Source: Taibaiella helvus_B
GTDB taxonomy: Bacteria; Bacteroidota; Bacteroidia; Chitinophagales; Chitinophagaceae
DNA length: 5,124 nt
Direction of reading: 5' to 3'
Assembly (NCBI GenBank): GCA_040392805.1
Contig: JBEBVI010000334.1
Span: 1-5,124, forward strand
The translations under genes and the position numbers were made by a program. Shown here piece by piece: positions 1 to 4,326 of this stretch. The notes below the pieces were generated by a model. The model did not search any database. It saw only the letters and a list, made by a program, of their open reading frames with translations, and was not told the DNA's origin. The stretch's first letter is position 1, and every line of letters begins with the position of its first letter.

Positions 1-71
1 GCCGGGGAGAGCTTCAGACCCCAACGCAGCAACCCCACCTCGTCGCCCGAGGCACTACCGACCCGGCCGGA

Positions 72-743
72 CTAACCCTCTACTTCGTAGAAGGCTGCTT
101 GCCGGAAGGCCAGGGTGGCACCATTGCACATATTGCCCATGTTCATTTGCATACCGGCAGCTGTGATTCCCTGCATGGTCATAAAATCGAGCGACTGAAA
201 GTAGTACAGCAGGTTTTTTTTAGAAAAAGGTACGAAGGTGACCGGCGCTGCTATAAACTGTACCTCTTTCTGTTGCATAGCTGTGGCGAGATGACTGAGC
301 CAGTACTCCGGAACCTTACAATCTGCATCGGTAGTAACGATCCAGTCACCCGAAGCCTCACCGATAGCTATTTCCAGTGCCTTTTTTTTGAATGAGTTAA
401 TTCTTTCTTCGGAGCTGAGGTAATCATGAAGACGCAAAACTGTACCCCTCCCGTTCTGCAAAAGCCCTTCTGCCAGTTCAGCGGTTTTGTCGGTAGAAAA
501 ATCGTCAATGAGTATCACCTCTAAAAGCGCTGCAGGGTATTTATTGCATATTATGGATTGAATGCATTTGTAAATATTCTCTTCCTCATTACGCGCCGGT
601 ATGAGGACGGAAATTTTTGGTAATTGGTCTTGAGATGGGGCAATAGTGTTGTTTCCGGAATAGGTATACCAGCCTTTCCTGTACAGGAGCATAAGGATGG
701 CATAGGCTGTTAGCAGAAGTGACGATAATATAATTAAAACCAT
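72..743 (-). CDS. Family 2 glycosyltransferase, membrane-anchored, C-terminally truncated
   Basis: Probable processive-type GT2 enzyme that transfers sugar from a nucleotide-sugar donor at the inner face of the cytoplasmic membrane; donor and acceptor cannot be told. The 223 visible residues start with a hydrophobic membrane segment (about 2-20). The GT-A fold follows: KISVLIPARNEEENI (43-57) is the nucleotide-binding first strand, LIDDFS (78-83) carries the uridine-contacting acidic pair, and TTDADC (137-142) is the DxD-type metal site. NGATLAFRQAAF (207-218) is the acceptor-side region. Relatives usually run to about 370-400 residues, with a further catalytic acidic motif and C-terminal membrane segments. 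Here a TAG at 72-74 stops the frame, yet the next in-frame codons read ASGDE at the place where the family has its SGDD/E motif. The break is therefore either a nonsense mutation or a sequence-edge error. It is divergent from sucC. Family call is sure, substrate unknown. Confidence 0.85.
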   Translation of the reverse strand: MVLIILSSLLLTAYAILMLLYRKGWYTYSGNNTIAPSQDQLPKISVLIPARNEEENIYKCIQSIICNKYPAALLEVILIDDFSTDKTAELAEGLLQNGRGTVLRLHDYLSSEERINSFKKKALEIAIGEASGDWIVTTDADCKVPEYWLSHLATAMQQKEVQFIAAPVTFVPFSKKNLLYYFQSLDFMTMQGITAAGMQMNMGNMCNGATLAFRQAAFYEVEG

Positions 744-767
744 ATTACAAGGCCGGATTTAGGCGGG

Positions 768-797
768 TACAACTATTGGAGGAGCGAAAAAAGCCAA
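768..797 (-). promoter_or_regulatory. Weak candidate promoter for the glycosyltransferase
   Basis: On the minus strand a TTG (795-797) is followed after 19 bases by TAGTTGTA (768-775). Spacing fits the Bacteroidota -33/-7 pattern (TTTG, 19-21 bases, TAnnTTTG), but the -7 element matches only four of six fixed positions. It lies about 25 bases before the start codon. This is inference from a loose match. Confidence 0.22.
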
Positions 798-815
798 CTT
801 TTTTGAATTATACGC

Positions 816-823
816 TATCTTCG
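816..823 (+). promoter_or_regulatory. Candidate -7 promoter element of sucC
   Basis: TATCTTCG matches the Bacteroidota -7 consensus TAnnTTTG at all but one fixed position and sits 16 bases before the sucC ATG, so the leader would be very short. No TTTG is present at the expected 19-21 base spacing; the nearest (802-805) is only 10 bases away. No Shine-Dalgarno sequence precedes the ATG, which is usual in this phylum. Confidence 0.35.
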
Positions 824-839
824 CGAAAATTTTCCAAAA

Positions 840-2060
840 ATGAATCTTCACGAATATCAGGCTAAAGAACTTTTAAAACAATACAATGTTCCTACCCAGG
901 AAGGTATTGCGGTACATAATGTTGATGAAGCAGTTGCAGCATACAAACAAATTGCTGTAGATACAGGAAGCAAGTTTGCTGTGGTTAAAGCTCAGATCCA
1001 TGCGGGCGGACGCGGTAAGGGAACAGTAAAGGAGGCGCCGGAGCAACATGGTGTTCAGGTGGTGAAGAGCGCAGAAGATGTGGAGAAAGTAGCAAAGAAT
1101 ATTTTAGGCAATACCTTGGTTACCATCCAAACCGGTGAAGCGGGCAAAAAGGTAAATAAGATACTGATCGCACAGGATATGTATTATGACGGGCCCAGCG
1201 AGCGTAAGGAGTTTTATCTTTCCATACTGCTGGATCGTGCAAAGAAGCAGAATGTTATTATGTACAGTACAGAGGGGGGAATGGATATAGAAGATGTAGC
1301 ACATAATACACCCGAGAAAATTTATAAAGAGTGGGTAAAGCCCGGATTTACGCTTCAGCCTTTTCAGGCGCGTAATATCGCTTTCAACCTGGGCTTATCG
1401 GGAGAAGCGCATAAGAATATGGTGAAATTTGTCACCAATCTTTATAATGCTTATATCGGACTGGATTGTGCTATGCTGGAGATCAATCCGCTGTTTAAAT
1501 CGGCAGATGATAAAATTATTGCTGTAGACTGTAAGATGGGGCTGGACGAAAATGCTTTAATACGCCATAAAAACCTTATTGATCTCAGGGATAAAAATGA
1601 GGAAGATCCTACGGAAGTAGAGGCAGGAGAGCATAACCTGAATTATGTAAAACTGGATGGTAATGTAGGATGCATGGTTAACGGTGCAGGTCTGGCTATG
1701 GCTACGATGGATATGATCAAGCTGGCTGGTGGTGAGCCGGCAAACTTCCTTGATGTGGGCGGTACGGCAAATGCACAAACGGTTGAAGCCGGGTTCCGTA
1801 TTATTATGAAAGACCCGAATGTGAAGGCCATTCTTATCAATATCTTTGGCGGTATTGTTCGTTGCGACAGGGTAGCTGCAGGTGTTATTGAAGCCTATAA
1901 GAACCTGGGTACGATCAATATTCCGATTATCGTAAGACTGCAGGGAACAAATGCGGAAGAAGCAAAAAAGCTGATCGAGGAAAGCGGATTACAGGTACAG
2001 TCGGCCATATTGCTGAGCGAAGCAGCAGAACTGGTACAGAGGGCAGTTTCTACTCAATAG
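840..2060 (+). CDS. sucC: Succinyl-CoA ligase (ADP-forming) subunit beta
   Basis: The beta subunit pairs with SucD in the cytoplasm to convert succinyl-CoA, phosphate and ADP (or GDP) to succinate, CoA and ATP (GTP), the substrate-level phosphorylation step of the TCA cycle. The 406-residue length is full for the family. The N-terminus MNLHEYQAKELL opens an ATP-grasp domain with the glycine-rich AGGRGKG (55-61). The Mg-nucleotide residues are seen in EINP (214-217) and the aspartate of DCK (230). The C-terminal CoA-ligase domain carries GCMVNGAGLAM (277-287), FGGIVRCD (336-343) and VRLQGTN (365-371), all typical. The ATG at 840 gives the canonical first residues. ADP versus GDP preference cannot be read from this. 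sucD is not downstream: a terminator follows at once, so the alpha subunit must be encoded elsewhere. Confidence 0.98.
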   Translation: MNLHEYQAKELLKQYNVPTQEGIAVHNVDEAVAAYKQIAVDTGSKFAVVKAQIHAGGRGKGTVKEAPEQHGVQVVKSAEDVEKVAKNILGNTLVTIQTGEAGKKVNKILIAQDMYYDGPSERKEFYLSILLDRAKKQNVIMYSTEGGMDIEDVAHNTPEKIYKEWVKPGFTLQPFQARNIAFNLGLSGEAHKNMVKFVTNLYNAYIGLDCAMLEINPLFKSADDKIIAVDCKMGLDENALIRHKNLIDLRDKNEEDPTEVEAGEHNLNYVKLDGNVGCMVNGAGLAMATMDMIKLAGGEPANFLDVGGTANAQTVEAGFRIIMKDPNVKAILINIFGGIVRCDRVAAGVIEAYKNLGTINIPIIVRLQGTNAEEAKKLIEESGLQVQSAILLSEAAELVQRAVSTQ

Positions 2061-2092
2061 ATCAATAATTTACATATTATATATAAATTATT

Positions 2093-2121
2093 AAGGGAGC
2101 GCTTTTTTAAAGTGCTCCCTT
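2093..2121 (+). terminator. Hairpin terminator of sucC
   Basis: AAGGGAGC (2093-2100) pairs with GCTCCCTT (2114-2121), and the stem continues inward through GCTTT/AAAGT with one G-U wobble to about 13 pairs around a TTT loop. It begins 32 bases after the stop codon. The T-rich tail is weak (GTTTG). An AT-only inverted repeat, AATAATTT (2064-2071) and AAATTATT (2085-2092), lies directly before it. Confidence 0.75.
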
Positions 2122-2207
2122 GTTTGAGAAAACGGGAAAAGAGGAAGAGGCGGAGTATTGTTTCTTCATTTTTCCCTAAAATGTGACAAAAATTTTACAT
2201 CAATTTA

Positions 2208-2240
2208 TTTTGATTCCATACGAAATCTTCCTTACATTTG
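2208..2240 (+). promoter_or_regulatory. Bacteroidota-type promoter of the DUF3276 gene
   Basis: TTTTG (2208-2212) and TACATTTG (2233-2240) match the -33 and -7 elements of the Bacteroidota primary sigma factor exactly, with a 20-base spacer. Transcription would start around 2246-2248, leaving an AT-rich leader of about 30 bases before the GTG start at 2278. It is the best promoter match in the window. Confidence 0.85.
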
Positions 2241-2277
2241 CTTCTCTAAAATTTACTCACTTATAAAATTTTGAATT

Positions 2278-2706
2278 GTGGCGTACGACAACAACAACAG
2301 CAGATCCTTTGATGAGAAACGTAATGCGGAAAGTATCTTCAGCAAACGTATTAAAGCCGGGAAAAGGAGAACTTATTTCTTTGATGTTCGTGAAACAAGG
2401 GGTAGTGATTATTTTATCACGATTACGGAAAGTAAAAAACGTTTCAATGATGATGGATATGATCGTCATAAAATGTTTATTTACAAGGAAGATTTTAATA
2501 AATTTCTTACTGCATTGACCGAAACTGTTGACTACGTAAAGACAGAGCTTATGCCGGATTTCGATTTTGATGCATTCAATCATGATGACCTGGAAGATTC
2601 AGGAGCTTACAACGGCGACGGAGGCCAGAGCATAGTGGCTGAAGATTCCGTACAGGTATCCGGTAAAAATGAAGATGAATCAGGTATGGATGCCTGGAAG
2701 ATCTAA
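2278..2706 (+). CDS. DUF3276 family protein, PUR-alpha-like nucleic-acid-binding domain
   Basis: A 142-residue cytoplasmic protein with one PUR-type repeat (about 18-92): a basic entry (KRIKAGKRRTYFFDVRETR), a strand pair ending in DYFITITESKK (44-54), and HKMFIYKEDFNKFLTALTE (64-82) leading into the closing helix. PUR domains bind single-stranded DNA or RNA, and a spirochaete relative (Borrelia BpuR) is a nucleic-acid-binding regulator; binding here is inferred from family. The N-terminus is Asn-rich (DNNNS). The last 50 residues are acidic and probably disordered (DFDFDAFNHDDLED and beyond), which is common in bacterial relatives. The start is GTG: an in-frame TGA lies at 2272-2274, and no other start precedes the domain. 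There is no Shine-Dalgarno sequence. The gene has its own promoter and terminator, so it is monocistronic. The biological role is unknown. Confidence 0.9.
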   Translation: MAYDNNNSRSFDEKRNAESIFSKRIKAGKRRTYFFDVRETRGSDYFITITESKKRFNDDGYDRHKMFIYKEDFNKFLTALTETVDYVKTELMPDFDFDAFNHDDLEDSGAYNGDGGQSIVAEDSVQVSGKNEDESGMDAWKI

Positions 2707-2729
2707 AGTAATATTTTTGTATTCGCAAT

Positions 2730-2771
2730 CAATAAAAGAAACCTCGCCTAACCGCGAGGTTTCTTTTATTG
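2730..2771 (+). terminator. Strong terminator after the DUF3276 gene
   Basis: A perfect 18-base-pair stem (2730-2747 with 2754-2771) closes around the loop CTAACC. The GC core is ACCTCGC/GCGAGGT, flanked by AAAAGAA on the left and TTCTTTTATT on the right, so it should work for plus-strand transcripts and possibly the opposite direction. It starts 23 bases after the stop codon. Confidence 0.9.
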
Positions 2772-2892
2772 GTAACGTTCTATACCACTGCCCCCATAAC
2801 TTTCTTTACCAGATTTGCGGTATTACGGGCATTTTGAAAAGATCAGATGTCAATTTTCTGCCGACAACTTTGATGATAAAACTATTCTATTT

Positions 2893-2922
2893 TTTCGACA
2901 TGAAAAAAAGTTCATGTTGAAA
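2893..2922. repeat. Inverted repeat, 12-bp stem
   Basis: TTTCGACATGAA (2893-2904) faces TTCATGTTGAAA (2911-2922) across a six-base A-rich loop. All pairs are Watson-Crick except one that is G-U when read as plus-strand RNA. No T-run follows on either strand, so it is not a typical terminator. It could be an operator or an RNA hairpin; no gene is adjacent to assign it to. Confidence 0.55.
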
Positions 2923-3043
2923 TATTCACCATTAAGCTTTAGGAAATGATGAAAAAGTAGGAAAAAATCCTAACAATACATTTTAACAATTTCATTTATT
3001 GTGGTTGGTGCTAATTGTATCTATGTTACAGGCTTGCTATCTT

Positions 3044-3099
3044 GTCTCCCGGTATTTCATATACTAGAGCCATTATGCCTCAGTTACGAGCCGGGAGAC
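3044..3099. repeat. Inverted repeat GTCTCCCGG / CCGGGAGAC
   Basis: A perfect 9-bp GC-rich inverted repeat (3044-3052 and 3091-3099) separated by 38 bases. The enclosed segment can form a smaller stem-loop of its own (GAG near 3067 with CTC near 3080). Flanking TATCTTG (3038-3044) and CAAGATA (3122-3128) are also complementary, so the arms could sit inside a larger fold. Confidence 0.55.
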
Positions 3100-3110
3100 T
3101 TAGAATTATG

Positions 3111-3125
3111 CTTGCCACAGGCAAG
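3111..3125. repeat. Small hairpin CTTGCC-ACA-GGCAAG
   Basis: A perfect 6-bp stem with a three-base loop. The word AATTATGC precedes this hairpin (3104-3111) and recurs at 3131-3138 just before the next one (3136-3156), so the two hairpins look like neighbouring units of one repeat pattern. Confidence 0.5.
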
Positions 3126-3135
3126 ATAATAATTA

Positions 3136-3156
3136 TGCGAAGCTACAAGCTTCGCA
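3136..3156. repeat. Small hairpin TGCGAAGC-TACAA-GCTTCGCA
   Basis: A perfect 8-bp stem around a five-base loop. Read on the minus strand the loop and second arm contain GTAG. It is part of the palindrome cluster and has no T-run that would make it a terminator. Confidence 0.55.
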
Positions 3157-3221
3157 CAGCTGGTTATTTCCCTGTATTAAAGCAATGTACAAAATACGCA
3201 GTGTAAAGTTACATTACAGAA

Positions 3222-3240
3222 ATGCCGCATAGCGGCAACC
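3222..3240. repeat. REP-like palindromic unit, copy 1
   Basis: ATGCCGCATAGCGGCAACC: a GCCGC/GCGGC stem around an ATA loop. It matches the unit at 3271-3289 at 16 of 19 positions in the same orientation. On the minus strand it reads GGTTGCCGC..., a short head followed by a palindrome, which recalls REP elements. Confidence 0.55.
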
Positions 3241-3270
3241 TATTTGTAGAAAAAAAAGACAATCTGATTA

Positions 3271-3289
3271 TTGCCGCGTAGCGGCTACC
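3271..3289. repeat. REP-like palindromic unit, copy 2
   Basis: TTGCCGCGTAGCGGCTACC: the same GCCGC/GCGGC stem with a GTA loop, 49 bases after copy 1. On the minus strand it begins GGTAGCCGC, so a GTAG tetranucleotide overlaps the 5' side of the palindrome, as in REP sequences mobilised by RAYT transposases. No such transposase is in the window; the family assignment is inference. Confidence 0.55.
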
Positions 3290-3327
3290 CAAAAAGGGGG
3301 CTTATTCTGATGGATTGATTCGTTTCT

Positions 3328-3362
3328 CGCAAAGGACGCAAAGAAGTCGCAACGACGCGAAG
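3328..3362. repeat. Degenerate short repeat, CGCAAAG units
   Basis: Four heptamers start at 3328, 3337, 3348 and 3356: CGCAAAG, CGCAAAG, CGCAACG and CGCGAAG, with uneven spacing of 9, 11 and 8 bases. The uneven period argues against a coding repeat and for a decayed intergenic tandem repeat. Confidence 0.5.
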
Positions 3363-3537
3363 ACAATTCGTAATTGATAGTATGGCTTTAATACTTTGAT
3401 GATACTTTATTATTGAAAAAGCTGTGTCATCAAATACAGATTGTTGTTTTAGATGAAAATCCATGTACAGAACCAGCCAACAAGAAGTATAATACTACTT
3501 TTAATACAAGTTTGTAAAGTATTAATAAGTTCCTTTC

Positions 3538-3581
3538 AAAAATAAGACAGGCCGCGAAGATTCGCGGCCTGTCTTATTTTT
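3538..3581 (-). terminator. Terminator of the rpoA-rplQ operon (bidirectional)
   Basis: A perfect 21-bp stem (3538-3558 with 3561-3581) with a GA tip and a core of GACAGGCCGCGAA. A/T runs on both outer flanks give a U-rich end on either strand. It lies 18 bases beyond the rplQ stop codon and so ends the minus-strand operon. It also blocks any plus-strand transcription entering from the gene-free region. Confidence 0.92.
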
Positions 3582-3599
3582 TACCTTGATATACTTCAA

Positions 3600-4211
3600 T
3601 TAAGCTTCTGTCGGAGTTTCTGTTTCTCCTGCCTCAGAAGCAGGTGTATTATCAGAAGTTGGTTCCTGGGTAGTTGCTGCTGTAGTATCCGGGGCAACAT
3701 CCTGAACCGGTTGTTGTTCTTCTTTAACTTCAGTTTCTGCTACAGGAGTGTTTTCAGTTGCAGCAGTAGTTGTTTTAGCAGCAGATTTAGCACCGCCACG
3801 GCTACGCCTTGTTTTCTTAGCGCTACCTGCTTTGGTTTCTTTCACATATACAGTATTGAAGTCAACCAACTCGATCATCGCCATATCGGCAGCATCACCC
3901 ATACGGGCCTGCAGTTTGATGATGCGGGTATAACCTCCCGGACGGTTAGCTACTTTGTCGCTGATCACACCGAAAAGCTCTTTGATCGCTTCTTTGTCCT
4001 GCAGTTTACTGAACACAATACGACGATTGTGTACGGTATCGTTTTTGGACTTAGTGATCAAAGGCTCTACATAAGTTCTTAATGATTTAGCCTTAGCCAG
4101 GGTAGTGTTGATGCGCTTGTGCTGAATAAGCTGGCATGCAAGATTGGAAAGTAACGCTTTCCTGTGGGCTGTTGTACGCCCTAAATTGTTGATTTTGTCT
4201 CCGTGACGCAT
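3600..4211 (-). CDS. rplQ: Large ribosomal subunit protein bL17 with acidic C-terminal extension
   Basis: bL17 is a structural 50S subunit protein near the peptide exit region. The conserved core covers about residues 1-123: MRHGDKINNLGRTTAHRKALLSNLA at the N-terminus, then THR/LAKAKSLRTYVEPLIT (37-53), and NRPGGYTRIIKLQARMGDAADMAMIEL (89-115), the family signature end. E. coli L17 is about 127 residues; this protein has 203. The extra 80 residues form a basic linker (KKTRRSRGGAKSAAK, 132-146) then a tail of Thr, Ala, Glu and Pro with almost no hydrophobics, probably disordered. Long tails on L17 are seen in other Bacteroidota. The ATG at 4211 gives the canonical MRHG start. The gene is last in the rpoA operon, 115 bases after rpoA, with two hairpins in the gap. 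Confidence 0.97.
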   Translation of the reverse strand: MRHGDKINNLGRTTAHRKALLSNLACQLIQHKRINTTLAKAKSLRTYVEPLITKSKNDTVHNRRIVFSKLQDKEAIKELFGVISDKVANRPGGYTRIIKLQARMGDAADMAMIELVDFNTVYVKETKAGSAKKTRRSRGGAKSAAKTTTAATENTPVAETEVKEEQQPVQDVAPDTTAATTQEPTSDNTPASEAGETETPTEA

Positions 4212-4226
4212 GACTTAAGATTTTTA

Positions 4227-4255
4227 ATGCTATACCGTGTCAAGGGATACAGCAT
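4227..4255 (-). promoter_or_regulatory. Candidate leader hairpin before rplQ
   Basis: On the minus strand ATGCTGTATC pairs with GGTATAGCAT (10 pairs, two of them G-U) around the loop CCTTGACAC. The G-U pairs become A-C mismatches on the plus strand, so the structure favours the rplQ mRNA. It ends 15 bases before the rplQ ATG, a position suited to translational control. The role is inferred. Confidence 0.4.
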
Positions 4256-4281
4256 GTTAACCATTTTGGTTTTTGAACAAT

Positions 4282-4317
4282 AAAAAAAGGAGATGACACT
4301 GCTAACAGCGCCATCTC
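4282..4317 (-). terminator. Intrinsic terminator-like hairpin between rpoA and rplQ
   Basis: On the minus strand GAGATGGCGCTG pairs with CAGTGTCATCTC around TTAG: 12 pairs including two G-U, then CC and seven Ts (complement of 4282-4288). It starts about 10 bases after the rpoA stop codon and has the form of a rho-independent terminator. I found no good promoter between it and rplQ, so it is probably an attenuator or partial terminator. Confidence 0.75.
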
Positions 4318-4326
4318 TGAAAATAA

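Larger units (their letters stand above)
2772..3537. other. Long gene-free region, rich in short palindromes
   Basis: About 770 bases between two strong terminators without a convincing gene. Short open frames exist, such as 3015-3206 (63 codons), but that one is laid across the inverted repeats and shows no recognisable domain or start signal. I found no tRNA, rRNA or CRISPR array. The left part (2772-3010) is AT-rich with one good hairpin. The middle (3026-3290) holds at least five stem-forming units. The right part holds a degenerate CGCAAAG repeat (3328-3362), then AT-rich DNA with repeated TAATACTT-like words: TTAATACTTT (3388-3397) is matched by its exact inverse AAAGTATTAA (3516-3525). 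No Bacteroidota-type promoter with both boxes was found in it. Confidence 0.7.

Noticed and set aside
99..395. Plus-strand frame opposite the glycosyltransferase
   Set aside because: It is antisense to well-conserved GT2 motifs and has no recognisable domain.
2181..2200. CRP/FNR-like site (TGTGA...TTACA) upstream of the DUF3276 promoter
   Set aside because: The half-sites are not symmetric around a common centre and the spacing (8 bases) does not fit the TGTGA-N6-TCACA pattern; AT-rich chance match.
2276..2518. Overlapping plus-strand frame from a TTG two bases before the DUF3276 start
   Set aside because: It is a low-complexity shadow of the DUF3276 gene, which has clear domain similarity and the better start.
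3015..3206. A 63-codon open frame on the plus strand in the long gene-free region
   Set aside because: It runs through the inverted repeats, has no domain I recognise, no promoter of the local type and no clear start context. Its openness is more likely a side effect of repeat composition. Ribosome profiling or conservation of the frame across repeat copies would be needed to revive it.
3222..3289. CRISPR array from the repeated GCCGC palindromes
   Set aside because: Only two short imperfect copies, with no further spacing series and no cas genes in the window.
3711..4082. Plus-strand frame opposite rplQ
   Set aside because: Ser/Phe/Cys-rich translation is the antisense image of the L17 coding sequence and its Glu/Thr/Ala tail; no independent support.
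4258..4280. Possible promoter for rplQ (TTG, 18 bases, TAACATGC on the minus strand)
   Set aside because: The -7 box keeps only the initial TA and one further T of the consensus, too weak to call.
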